64,000 nt of DNA from Protea cynaroides (taxonomy: Eukaryota > Streptophyta > Magnoliopsida > Proteales > Proteaceae), in the NCBI GenBank assembly GCA_028583415.1, contig CM053274.1, forward strand, positions 93,528,549 to 93,592,548. The letters run 5' to 3'. The position numbers and the translations under genes were made by a program. The stretch's first letter is position 1; the number at the start of each line of letters is the position of its first letter. The notes under the pieces were generated by a model. It saw nothing but the letters and a program-made list of their open reading frames with translations. It was not told where the DNA came from and did no database searches. Shown piece by piece: positions 47,720 to 60,106 of the stretch.

Positions 47720-47965
47720 ATCATGGTTTTAGGTATTTGGATTGGATTAATCAATACGTTTGATCAGTATTGGTATTGGCAGTGGTCAATCCATATCGAT
47801 GTCGATAGTTGTTGATGTTGATATGATATCTAATACCTTCATTTTTTTAATATTTTTAATTTATTATTACTTATGTGTCACTTTGTCATTGATTCATACT
47901 GATCCAATACTAATCCCATATCAGTTTTTAGTTTTGATACCGTGAACTTAAACCATGGTTCCAAT
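47720..47965. mobile_element. Foldback element with CATGGTTTTAGGTAT-type ends
   Basis: The left end is CATGGTTTTAGGTATTTGG. The complement of the right end is CCATGGTTTAAGTTCACGGT. The interior is rich in ATTGGTAT and GATATC motifs. A second member is at 61745-61905. Boundaries are approximate and I see no target duplication. Confidence 0.45.
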
Positions 47966-48066
47966 TTGGGGTAGGCCCTAAGATTACTTGTTTTTAAGTG
48001 CATAATAAATAATTAATTGATGACATCGAAAAAGGGACTTCAATTGGAGAAGTAATTAAGGCACCC

Positions 48067-49113
48067 TTAGGCCCCGTTTGATAAAACTCCAGCTCTCATG
48101 GAGCTACTTCTGGCCCGGAGTCGATTTCTACTTCTTCTCCGGAGTCAAGATTTTTAGAGTAGAATGTTGTTTGATAACGCTGCTCCAAAATCAAAAAACT
48201 ATGCTTCCAGAATGCTATTTTGTGGTGGTGGTGGGTGGTGGCGGCGGCAGTGCTAGTGGGTGGTGACAGTGGCTGCAGTGGTGGCAGTGGCTACAGTGGT
48301 GGGTGGGTGGTGGAGGCGACGGTGGTGGTGGTGGTGGTGGCAGTGATGGTGGAAGGTGGTGGGTGGTGTGGCGGTGATAGTAGAAGGTGGTGGATAGTGG
48401 TAGCGGCGATGGTGGAGGGTGGTGGTGGCATCGTTGGTAAGTGATGGGTGATGGTGGTGGTGGCGGTGGCGGCAGTTGTGGCAATGGTGGTAGGTGGTGG
48501 GTGGGTGGTGATGGCGACGGTGGTGGTGGTGGCGGTGATGGTGGAAGGTGGTGGGTGGTGGTGGCGGCAATGGTGGCAGTGGTGGTAGGTGGTGGGTGGG
48601 TGGTGGTGGCGACGGTGGTGGTGGTGGCGGTGATGGTAGAAGGTGGTGGGTGGTGGTGGTGGTGGCGGTGATGGTGGAAGGTGGTGGGTGGTGGTGGCGG
48701 TAATGGTGGAAGGTGGTGGGTGGTGGTGGCGGCGATGGTGAAAGGTGGTGGCGGCATTGGTGGTAAGTGGTGGGTGGTGGTAATGGCGGCGACGACGGCG
48801 GTGGTGGTAGTGGCGGCGGTGGTGGTGGTGGTGGCAACGACTGTGGGTGGTGGTGGGGATGGTGGCGGTGGAGGGGTTGTGGTGATGATGACAGTGCTAG
48901 TGGTAGTGGTGATGGCAGTCAGTATTGGTAATAGTTCCGGGACAAGAGAAGTAAGTTTTTTTAGCTCTAGTTTTTTAGCTCCCAGAGACAGTTTTGGAAC
49001 GGTTCACTCCATGGGAGTCAAAACTTGAACCATGTTTATCAATCGTCATTCTACTCCGAATTAGCTCCAGAGCTAAGAAGTAAGGAGCTGGAGTGTTATC
49101 AAACGGGGCCTTA
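48067..49113. mobile_element. PIF/Harbinger-type non-autonomous element holding a GGT minisatellite
   Basis: A 1041-bp element (48070-49110) lies between TTA target duplications (48067-48069 and 49111-49113). The first 26 bases and the complement of the last 26 differ at one position (GGCCCCGTTTGATAAMAC then TCCAGCTC). TTA duplications and GGCCCCGTTTG-type ends are characteristic of Tourist/PIF-Harbinger elements. The interior is almost entirely a GGT/GGC-rich minisatellite and has no transposase. Confidence 0.8.
48220..48920 (+). repeat. GGT/GGC-rich minisatellite
   Basis: Imperfect repeats built from GGTGGTGGGTGGTGGTGGCG, TGGTGGAAGGTGGTGGG and similar units fill about 700 bases, strongly G-rich on the plus strand. 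Long open frames in it (poly-Gly/Val on plus, poly-Pro/Thr/His on minus) follow from the repeat and are not genes. Confidence 0.9.
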
Positions 49114-49777
49114 TAATGTCATTGTCATTTTCCTTTTGACATTGTTTATTTTGACTTAAAATTTTACATGTAATATTTTATAAGGTAAATATATTAATTT
49201 CTCTTGTACTTTGGTTAAAGGACATGAATATCCTTATCACAATTTCAAAATTGCTCAACTCGAACAAACTTTCTTTTCCCTTCCCCCATTAGAGATAAAT
49301 TTATTTTATTTCTTTGTAACAAATATTGAAAAAAAAAATTTATATATAAAATGTTACACATAAATTTTACAGCAAAATAAATGGAGCATTAAGTTCCTTT
49401 GTTTCATGTAAAAAGGTAAAAGATAATTTTTTTTTAAAATAGTATTTTCCACTGTTTATTCTTAAAATATAAAATTAAATTTAATAGAAATATCATATGC
49501 ATAGAAAATTTGAAAATTTTACAACAAATAAATGGAACCTGGTCGTGGATTGAAATGTAGGAACCACACTACTCACCTCTTTTATTATCTATCCCAAAAA
49601 AATAAAAATAAAAACCTCACCTATTTACCAAAATAATGAGTTCTATATATGGACCAGTCTACATTAGCCTGGATCTATGCTCTCCCAAGATGAGAAAAGA
49701 TTGTAGCTGCACCTAAAGCCACCTATATGAGGGAATAGCATTATCTTTGAATGAAATATGAAATATGAATTCCTAAC

Positions 49778-50613
49778 TTAGGTTATGTTTGGTATTATTT
49801 TTGTTTTTATTTTTTATCTATTTAACAAAAATCATTTTGAAAATGATTTTCGTTCAAAAATAAAATATTGTTTGGTAGCTATAATAAAAATAGATGGTAG
49901 AATGAAAAACAGATTTGGCATACTATGTCTAAAAATGATTTTGAAAGTCTTCCTCTTCCTCTGTCATGGAGCGTCTATTCCTCTTTCTCTGTTAAGTGAT
50001 CCAATCTCAATTGGGAAAAAAAAAATAGGAGAGGGGAGATAAAACATTAAGAAGGAAAAATTATATAATAAAAATGAAAACAATGGAGACATCGACTACT
50101 GTTTCAATGGAGACAAGAGGCCATGATGAAAGAGAAGGAGTTGAGAAGAAGAATGAAACCCTAAAAGAACTCACATCAAATACATAGGGATTATGGAAAG
50201 AAATCAAACCAGGAACCGTCTTCGGAGAAACGACGTCACCTTCGTTGCAATGAGTGTCGTCGTCGTCGTCAGAGGCGTCTCTAGGACGAAGTTGCAGGTC
50301 TGCGTCTCTGTGCTTTACTTCCGTTCATCAACCAGAAGAGTGCTTGAGGGTTTGATTTGAGGTGGTTTTATAAAAGGAAACTAAATTACTTTTTTAACCC
50401 TTTATTTTAACACATGTTTTAAGTGTTTTGTGCAAAACACAACAAAAATAATTTTTAACCAAAAATCAAAAAGAGGTTGAGACCTCTTTTTGAATTTTGA
50501 CTTGTTTTTATTTTTATTTTTCATAAATAGCACTCATAAATTATGCCAAACCCCTTCAAAACTATAAATTTGAACAAAAATCAAAAACAAAAATAATACC
50601 AAACACAGCCTTA
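49778..50613. mobile_element. PIF/Harbinger-type non-autonomous element
   Basis: An 830-bp element (49781-50610) lies between TTA duplications (49778-49780 and 50611-50613). The ends are GGTTATGTTTGGTATTATTT and, on the right complement, GGCTGTGTTTGGTATTATTT. A (CGT)n stretch lies near 50257-50273. I find no transposase domain. Confidence 0.8.
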
Positions 50614-52630
50614 GAATGTCTGAATCCCACTTAGTGCAAGGCATTTTCTTTTATATATATTCTTGTTGATTTTCATTAAAAATAAATAAAATAATCAAAC
50701 CCATCTAAATATAGAATTTGTTTCATAGGAAATAAAAAAAATTACATAGTACCAATTTGTATTAACATCTTATATGTCAAACTAATTTCAATAGCAAAAA
50801 ATTGTATTCATAGAGGTCACAGTGCGTTATACAGGGCTTGTGATTTTAGTGAAAAAAAGAAGAAGAAGAAGACAGATTATGAAAGGAAAGTACACATTGC
50901 CAACATGTGCTTCCTTTTTCCAAATAGACCAATTATAATTTATAATCAAAAATCTAAACAATTATATAGATAAATTAAATATCTTTCCTAATTTATTTTA
51001 TTTTAGGCTATTTCACCTAGAAATAAATAAAATTTATTTTAAAATATGAATTGTTGAATTAAAATGCTTATTTTTTTGTTGCATTTTTATGTAAGCATAA
51101 ACAAATTTGCATTTTTTTTTTTGTTTTTTTGAGAGAGAGGTGCGGAATCTCTATTATACGCAAGACAAATATTTCCTGCACGTGGTTAGGATTGGTATGG
51201 TGAAATTTGGGGGCCTTGTACACCAAAGTCCCTTTCTCATGACCGAATAACAACAAAACAAAACTTCAAAAAATCTAGGAAGACACATGCCAATATGAAC
51301 GATTAAAAAATATATAGATATGAATCTATAATATTTCTTATATATCTAATGATCAAATTATTATATCACCCATTCACATGGTAAAACTAGCTATACAAGG
51401 GTAATAACACATTTTGCTTTTTTTTTTTTTTTTTTTTTTGCCTTTCCCTCTTTTGGTTGGATTTTTACCATACAGATTGATTGAATAATGAAAACATAAA
51501 GAATTGACCATCTGTCAAAGTCAATAAAGTTTTTATTTTATTTTTTATAATGAAGATAAGTCAAAAGAATGAAAAGTCTGAAAATAAAAATGAACCCCCA
51601 CTTGAAGGAGTTAGCTTTAAAAATAAATGCCTTGGATTATTGTGGTCAGATTTTGGAATCGAATCTCACTTTCACTCTTCTTTCTTCTAATATTCCTCCA
51701 ATCATAATTTATGAAAAGAAAAAGGGTTGGACCACACTTTCACATTATTTTTCAACTTCAAATTCATGTAGTGAGAAGGTGAGATTCAAGAGACTCCATC
51801 ACACTATGAGAAAAAAAGAAACTTTCCTGTGAAAACCTCACTTAGTCATTAACACTAGAAAACCAAACCATCTTCTTTCTTTTGACTTTCTTTAATGGAT
51901 TATGTTTTTTTAGATGGTCACTTTGTCATACGGTTTGAAACCCTAATTGTCAATCCAAAGTCAATTGTATAGCATACATATCGCGTATGAGCATCTTACC
52001 TCACAACCACTAGATTGTGACTAGGTTTACCAAATGTAATAATACCTGCAATGCAAGCCAAACATCTGAACATCCAAAGCAGTAGCAAATCAAACAACAC
52101 AAATATACATGATTCACTTTTACAATATATGAAAGACTACATCTACAAAACAATACCCTAACAAGACTTTGTAATTACTCAATACTATCTCCAATAATGT
52201 TTTGACTACACCCACAGTCTAGGAATCACAATCACTGTTTCGATTTGTGCAACACAAATGAGGACAACAACCCCAAAGTTTCAACCCTAAACACAAGACA
52301 ACGGCTTCCTCCAATGCATGTCCAACCCAAACTGGTACAATCCAATACAAAGATGGGTTTCTAGATGTTCTACAATAAATGCTCATGATAATATGCAAAT
52401 CCTAATCCTAATCCCAATACACCAACAGTTTAGGTTTTTTAACAATTCACTAAGCCTAAAACAAAACAAAAGGAAATTTGCATTAATAAGTTACGTTGAC
52501 TCGAATAACTCCACCACTGGCCACTTCTTTGAAGTTAAGATGCAATTTGTACATGCTTAGATCATCAAAATAAGAACTATATTGATTATATAGAGACTCA
52601 AATCCCAAGAGAACCCGATTTAATTTGGAT

Positions 52631-52634
<4 letters not shown>

Positions 52635-52667
<33 letters not shown>
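52635..52667 (+). repeat. (AT)n microsatellite
   Basis: An uninterrupted AT run of about 33 bases. Confidence 0.95.
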
Positions 52668-52669
<2 letters not shown>

Positions 52670-55199
52670 CTTCAAAAAAATCTCTTTTAATTTTGACCAT
52701 CGGATCAGTGAATAGTGACGTAGTTCGAATGGACCAGATCAGTTAAGGGGGAATCTCGTGATGAACCGTCACGTCACTACTCTGCGGCAAGAGCCAGAGC
52801 CGTTAGATCATATAACGAAAGCGCAGATTGATTGATGAACGTTAGATCATCTCTATGGCCTTTGATGGAAATTTAAATCAACGGGTGAAACAAGATCCAA
52901 TTAGATGGAAGTTCTTGAGTGTCGTATCAACGCACGCGTTGCACCCAATCGCATTACCTCTTGGGTGTGTGGTGAGGTTCCTTATTTCGGTGCTCCACCT
53001 AATAAAAAACTGACTGAACAGTCGTCAGCGCCGCCTTTGAGTGCTCCTTGACTTCGACCATAGATTCGAAGATGACGTGGCCAAATATCCATCACCCGAT
53101 CAATCAATACATGGATTCTACTACCATCTATGACAGTGTACCATTGCTTTCATAAACCAACGAACACAAATGCACCTATTTGAATCTTCAGCTCATCAGC
53201 GATTTTTGATATACAAACTCCATAATACCGGAGCTTCTTAGATCGGAATTGACTGATTCGTGAAGTGAGTTGCGAAGCTAATCTGACGAACTACATCTTT
53301 TAGTGATCCCGTTGAGTCTTTTGTGGGACCCACTAAATTTTGTCATTAAAGAAAAATTTCTAGGCAAAATTATGTATTTGGACCTCAAATTTCACGTATG
53401 CTTCACCCATGGTTCTCACAGAGTGTCAAACATTGTTACATGCCTTCATATATTGTTTTTCATCATCTGATGCTGTTCTACCATTGTACTTCTTTTGAAA
53501 CTTTGCCAATTCGGTGCCCTGTCAATTCATTTTGAACTCTTCTACATCACTATTGATCACTGTCACACATTTTCAAACACCGCCACACATGCTTAGGAGA
53601 TGCAATCTCATACTTCTGTTTTTCTGTCTGTGTGACCAATTCATTGACACTACCACTGCCATATTTGACACTACCATTGAGGGAAAGTTGTACTGCACAA
53701 CTGAACAGCTTTATGTGTTGCATAACTGCCACAATATATTAACAACAATGACTATCACAACATGAATAGATTATGATTACCAAATTTTTTGCAACCATAA
53801 GCCCATGGGATGTACCTCAATAATCAATATCCAAACTCATTTATGTCCCTTTATTGGATGAGAAGACCTTAATAAGAAGGTGAAGGATACAATTTCATCA
53901 TTTCTTCCTTCTCACTATATGGGGTTACAAATTCTATTCATAATGTCTCTTTTTGTTTTTTGTTGCATATAGGCTAACTCTGAAAGACCGTTGAAAACAT
54001 AAAAAAAGACAGGCTTGAGGCCTCGAAGACTTTTTGTAAGGCTATATGGGTATTTCAATAAATATATTCGTTTAGGGTTTACTATAAAATATAAAGCCTT
54101 GTAAAAAGACATGAGACATGAAGACAAACGTTGTAATCTTATTCTTCATTGATAATGAAGCAGATCTCATCTCACATTGAACGTAAATAAAAAATTAAAG
54201 ACAAAAAGTAATCTTAATTATAACAAAAACCCTCTTATGTCTCCCATTATAGAATTTTGCAAGGTGCCAGTCTTTCAATTCATTTTATTTTTTGTAAAGG
54301 TACTTCGTTTTAATATAAATTTGTGACAAACTAAGCTTGAATCAGTTCCTTGAAGTAGTGCTAATGTCCATTCACTTAAAAGATGATTGACAATCTTGGA
54401 TTGTGAATCATAATTGACCGATATCGATTTGTATTAGATTCCAAGATTTTAAATTTTATTGGAAAATTTTTCAACAGGATCATGTACGGTAAGAATCGAA
54501 TCCATGATCTCCTAGGTACCTACATTCAACTGATATGATATCAATCAACTCCACTAAATAATCGCTCATCTCTCACTCCTTTGACTCTCATACAGAATCA
54601 ATTTCGTGTGAAAGAAGAGAAGGAGAAAAAGAAAAACTGAAAGCCTAGATTCCTAAATCATATAATCAAATCTTCGTACTTAAAATTTAAGTCAAAGGAG
54701 AATAAAATAGGATGTTAATTAAAGTGTTTTTTTTATTTATTTATTTTATTTTATAAAATTTTATAAAATAAGATCTTAGATGCTTTAGTTGCATGAGTAA
54801 TGGCCGACCTAAGATCACCCACAAAATATGATGTTTGTTAATACGTAATTAAACAAAGAGAATGGAGAAATAGTCCAAAGAATTGACTTTTATTTATTAA
54901 TATTCTTTAATATCATTATCATCGTATATAATGATGGGTTCATTTATTAGTATTTTTCTCTAGATAATCAATCAATTTCAAGCAGTCTACGATCTTTGGT
55001 CAGCTCCCCCGTCATACAACAGTGATAGTTTCTGCAGAAAGAAGAAATCTTAGGACACCATGAGAGCTGACCTCAAACACATTCCAAGCTAAGCAGTCTT
55101 TGATACAAGCTACGTCATTCAATTCTATTTAATTAGCAGGGAATTAGAGGGTTTCTTAAGAATCATTTTAATTATTGCTATGCATAAAAACTATCCACC

Positions 55200-55500
55200 A
55201 ATGGGTGGTCGACACGTCAGATGTTTAAGTCAGGGGCATTACAGTCCTTAGCCGACTGAAAGTTGGATTAGGGTTTCTTCTTAATCCTCATCCTATAAAT
55301 AGGCGAATATCCCAAGGGTACAGTATTCACTAATTGCTACTCTTTCTACTCTCAGCTCATGCTATTACAGTGTTATGTTGTTTCGATTTCTAACTTCAGC
55401 ATCATAGAGGCCCTTCGGATCCCAATCTGACCCTCTCTCTTGTTCAATTTAAGGTTTTTGGAGTGCATGTCTCCCCGTTGATTTTAACTGCAACTATTAT
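55200..55500 (+). mobile_element. Possible LTR fragment with TATA box
   Basis: TCCTATAAATAGGCG (near 55290) is followed by a CT-rich start region (CTACTCTTTCTACTCTCAGC) and then CTTCAGCATCATAGAGGCCC, an arrangement seen in LTR promoters of plant Gypsy elements. No partner LTR, primer-binding site or duplication was found. Confidence 0.35.
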
Positions 55501-56477
55501 GATAAGCTAGACAAAAGGAAAAGTACGAGAAAACACTTCTTCTTTTTTTTTTTTTTTACATGGAAAATCCTTTTAGGTAGAAGGGAAAAACCACGTGTCT
55601 TAGTCTGATTAAATCTTTACTATAATAGATAATGGGAATATAATAATTCATTAAAATAATAGATAGATCCACAAATAATATATTACTCTCACGTCCTTAC
55701 CAACAATGACAAACAAAGGAAGAATTTTCTTCTTTCTTTCTTCCTTGGATAAAGAGAACACCGTCGTGCCATAGTCCACATACAAGAAGTAATTAGGGCA
55801 CATTCTCTAAGATACCTCACATCTCCATAGATTTCCTTAGATTGTTTGGATTAATAGAAATCCACTCAATCCACATGCAAATAGTACTGACTTGTCACAA
55901 CCTTTGTTAATTACAGGCATAGTCACGAAAGCTTTAGCCCTAATTCCAAAATGAAAACCCGTTTGGTTAAATCGAAAAAAGTCGATTGGTTAAGATTCAA
56001 AGGCCAAATACACACGTTTTAGGGGTGTTGCGGGTCTTCTAACTCTTGCATGCAAAATTTTTATTTTCTTACCAATTTTACTTAATTTCGAATGTTAACA
56101 TTTTCTCTTTTTTTTTTTTTTTTTTTGTATTTCCTTTCATGTAATTTGTCCTTTCTAAATAGATGATGACTTGAGTCTCTTAGAAAAACAGATTGAAATC
56201 AATAAGAATGATTTGTTTTTCTCTCTTTCCTTGTGAATCCGAGAATTGTGTTAATCTAATAGATTCAAAGATTCATTAGCGCTAGAATGAGATGTAGCCC
56301 CCATACATTAAGAGTTCATTAATTTATCTTTATATTCACTATTTTTGGGTCATTTGAAAGAGGAAAACATGCATGTTTTAATAACCAATATGGTTGGCAG
56401 AAAACAGCAAAGTTGTCTTGGAAGTTCATCTTATGAATTTGTTTGTAAAGTTGGTAGCAGCTGAAGCAAGGACAGCA

Positions 56478-56510
56478 ATTGGGATTGGGATTGGGATTGG
56501 GATTGGGATC
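56478..56510 (+). repeat. (GGGATT)n hexamer repeat
   Basis: About five tandem ATTGGG units. Confidence 0.9.
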
Positions 56511-56927
56511 GGATGCATCTGGTTATCACCCACATATGTTTCAAATCACGTACAGTCTACATATAAGAAGACAGTAAGATAGATCAGAATTCAGAAACCG
56601 TAAAGTCACTCGTACACTCATAGGGCCCATCTAATGCTTTTCATTTTGTCTTTTAAGGTACCCTTCTCTTTATATATCAAAGCCAAGAACTGATAAGAAA
56701 CCACCAATAATTGATTCTTGTCTCTACAAAGATGATATTTGTTCTTTACTAATTCCATGACTGTAAAGGATTTTAAATCTTTTGCAATTTATACCATCTT
56801 CTCCTTCTATTTTTTCTTTTTTCTTTTTTGAATTTTCCAAATGGGTAAATAGAATTTTTACCGATGGTTAGAATAGCCAAGATGGCCTAAGCAACTAAAA
56901 TTTTGCTTCTGCTAAGGACAATCTTGT

Positions 56928-57100
56928 GAGGGTGAGCCTTCGGGTGATGGTAAGGTTGTCATATTATGATCTGGTAATCACGGATTCGAAACATGAAAAT
57001 AATCTCTCTATTTTACAGAGGGTAAGGTTGTGTACATTCTACCCCTCCCCCGATTCTGTAATAGGGAGAGCCTCATGCATTGGGACGTCCTGTTTTTAAG
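56928..57100 (+). mobile_element. Au SINE, plus orientation
   Basis: The sequence follows the Au SINE plan: GAGCCTTCGGGTGATGGTAA (tRNA-like head with A box), TGATCTGGTAATCACGGATT then CGAAAC (B box 56982-56992), then GAGGGTAAGGTTGTGTACAT, a C-rich block (CCCCTCCCCCGATTC) and AGAGCCTCATGCATTGGG near the end. Au is a tRNA-derived SINE known across seed plants. The copy is diverged and ends in a short T-run. Confidence 0.8.
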
Positions 57101-57278
57101 ACAGTCTCGTGCCTTGGATTGGTGAGGTTTGTAGATACCAAGGTATGTGGGCAATGTGCTGATCCCTTGCCCTTACAATATAATATGGGACCGTCTTGTG
57201 TCCCCCCAGATTGGTGAGGTGTGTAGATACCAAGTTATGTGGTAGGGGACCAATCCCTTGACCTTGCAATGTATAGGA
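57100..57278 (+). repeat. Tandem duplication of about 89 bp
   Basis: Two diverged units, about 57100-57187 and 57189-57278, share GATTGGTGAGGT, TGTAGATACCAAG and ATCCCTTG.CCTT. They follow the Au SINE directly. Confidence 0.75.
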
Positions 57279-58669
57279 AGGAAATTTGAGACATGATTAA
57301 TCTAGAGGGTTTCGTGGCTATTTATCCAACAGTTGGGCTGACCACATCTGATAAGAGTTTAGATGGAGGGCCCACATGGCCAACCTTGGGTAAGTATTTG
57401 AATGGGCTGATCTGGGTCCATACTGTTTCTCAAGGCCAGAAATCAGATGGGCTGGACTGATGTAAAGGCTAAGCCCAATAATAACCCATCTGAAGATTAT
57501 TAATCACAAGGAATATTTGGGAGTGAGAAGACAAAGCAACCAAATTCAACAAAAATCTGGAGAAAGAGAACAACTATAAGCGAAAGAAGCATATGGTACC
57601 TAACTTTGTTGGGTAATGAAATAAATGTATAAAATTAGAGCCAAACTACTAAAATACCACCACTAGAAAAATAACCCCAAGGACAGAAGCATCAGTAGGG
57701 AAGAAAAAGTGCATTGGCGCGCCACATCTTCGGCATTGCCATCAGCAAGGAAACCAAAAACACTAAGAAACTTAGTAGAAAACTGAAAAATCGACGACCA
57801 CTCGATTTTGATAGCCAAAAAACACAAACTTATAACAGTTTTGTTGAAATTGACCCTAAATACGATGCAAAAAATGAAACGAAATAGAAAGAAACAATCA
57901 CAAAACGTAAAGATTTTTCATGGTTCAACAGGGGTTTCTTGCCTATGTCCATAGTGAGATGAGATCTCTTCACTATCACTTCTCATCAATTATAGAGAGA
58001 AAACCATAGCTATAAATTTATAGTGAACCCCATATAAGTGTAATTACTTAAATACCCATATAGCCCTAAATAAATTTGTCCTTCATGCCCTGAAGAGTTA
58101 GCCCCACAAACCCATGCAACGGAATACAAGACATCCAAATCCCAACAGTTTATCCCCCACCCCCCTGCCCCCGAAAAAAATAATAATAATAATAATTAAT
58201 AAAATAAATGAAGACTTGTTCTTTCTACAGCATTTATGAATATTGATAGCCAAAGCTTTGCCCGAATCAAATGGGCTGAGTTGGGGCCTAAAAAACATTG
58301 GGCAAAACCAAGATCAAGCCCAATCTGAACTCAATTTGATTAGAACGGGCTTGGTTTGAGCTGACTCAATAACAGCCCAGCCCAACTCAATGTGCAAATC
58401 CATCATACAAAAAGTGGAAAAAAAAAGAAGAGGTAAAATGATTTTTGGTCTACAGACTTAATTATTTGTCCCATGTGGAAGGACGGTGTAGCAATTCTAA
58501 CCAATGTCTTGATTGGCCCTATTGAATGTTAACTTCAATTTCAATCATATATCATGTAGGAAAGTTGACTTGTTAGTAAAAGATCTTAAGCCCACACGTT
58601 TATAAAATTTTAGTCTCATCTGATTTACCATGTGACAAATAAATATATCATAAATTAGGGGTGCAATAG

Positions 58670-59310
58670 GTCGGGTTGGGCCGGGTATTTGCAAACCCCA
58701 ACCCTATCTAAGGCCCTTTCATGTTAACTCAAACCCTATCCTACCCTATCAGGGTCAAACATAACCTCAATCCTTAGCCTACCTTGACAGGGTTCACTCA
58801 AACCCTACCCTATCCTACCCTGATTGATCTTGACTGGGCTGGGCCAGGTCGGGTTTACCTTCATTAACCCTGAATCAGGATCGAGCTGACGCTGATATAC
58901 CTTGAACTCAATATTTTAACATATATTAATATTACTAATACATCATTAATTCCCTGCTGAACATAATAATATAAGAATGAAAAACCACATTATTTGCTTG
59001 TAAGCATAAGATCAGCAAGTATTCAATCCATCTAATTTGAACACACAATTAATTACTCAACAAAGAAAAAATGGCACAATTGGTAGCAACATTTGGGATA
59101 AATTACTTAGGAAAATATGAAAAAAATGAAATTGAAAACGAAGGGACTGTGGCATTTTTTTACTTTTAAGAATATATATATCAAAAGTAGGGTCGGGCCG
59201 GGCTTAACCCGAGGCCTCAACCCTAACCTTAACCTACCTTGTCAGGGTTTTAAATACCCTATATCTTGATTCGGCCCTATCAGGGTTTGGGCCAGGTTAG
59301 GCCCGACTGT
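58670..59310. repeat. AACCCTA/TAGGGTT-rich element relic
   Basis: The stretch begins GGTCGGGTTGGGCCGGGT and contains many CCCTATC and AACCCTA motifs. It ends GGGCCAGGTTAGGCCCGAC. The two ends are partly inverted. Such GGGTT-rich sequence is common in non-autonomous hAT-like elements of plants. It is not a telomeric array, because no regular 7-mer tandem is present. Confidence 0.4.
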
Positions 59311-60106
59311 GTTCACGTATAGGGAACAAGTATGAGGAGATGATCTAAGCTCCTTTTAGCCCACCCTTGCACAGGTAGCACTTCCCAACATTGACATGTT
59401 TTTTTCTGCAAATTTATTGAAAAGAGGGCTCAAGGAGCGCAAGGCTTTGCTAAATGATGGGACCCGACTTCCCAACTCCAATTGTTCTTAAATTGTGATT
59501 CAATGATTGGAGTTTATTCTAAGTACATATCAATACATTGACTTGTATACTGAACAAACTCTAATTGTTCAGTCACCAATTTGAAAGGTAGTTAGACTTG
59601 AGTGGATATTTTTCCCAAAAGATGTTGAACTGTCTTACATCGCCCAGAGTCTTCCTGAGTAAGAAATCAACAATGCCACGGCCATCTTTATCTTAAAAAA
59701 CCCCAATAGAAATCTACCAGTCAAAATGTAAAAGAGTTCCCTGTTTGGTCACAGACATGCAGTAGACACGTGCCCACTCACTATATCTTTTCCATCATTT
59801 TGAATTGTGATTATCACTGCCTTAGACCCCGCCGCAAAAGTTAAGCACCTCTAAATTTGACTTTTATTATGACCAGTCACAACCGATTTGATCTCATAAA
59901 GAAACGTGTCGAAAATCTTTAATCACTTTTTTAAGACATAAAGCAATAAAATTAATAAAAGTGTCATAATAAAGCCATTGAATTCTTACAGCAATCCTAA
60001 CCTTTACTTTAGAAAATTTGAAAATCAAAACGTCCCTTCTTTCAAAGAACTAATCATGCTCATGGATAATGTTAACTTAGAACTTTCAACACGACACGCA
60101 AGCCAA

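Larger units (their letters stand above)
50614..56927. other. Intergenic, AT-rich; no gene seen
   Basis: Between the Harbinger-type element and the first Au SINE I see AT-rich sequence, an AT microsatellite (52635-52667), a possible LTR promoter fragment (55200-55500) and a GATTGG repeat (56478-56510). No conserved protein segment on either strand. Confidence 0.5.

Noticed and set aside
48215..48837. Long open frames rich in Pro/Thr/His (minus) and Gly/Val (plus)
   Set aside because: They come from translating a GGT/GGC minisatellite inside a transposon; there is no non-repetitive coding sequence.
49590..49640. Another minimal retro-insert (CTATCCC-A-rich between CTCACCTNTTT copies)
   Set aside because: The duplication is short with a mismatch and the insert boundaries are unclear; not counted with the others.
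58670..59310. Interstitial telomeric repeat
   Set aside because: AACCCTA motifs are frequent but irregular and mixed with CCCTATC and GGGCC; there is no tandem 7-mer array.
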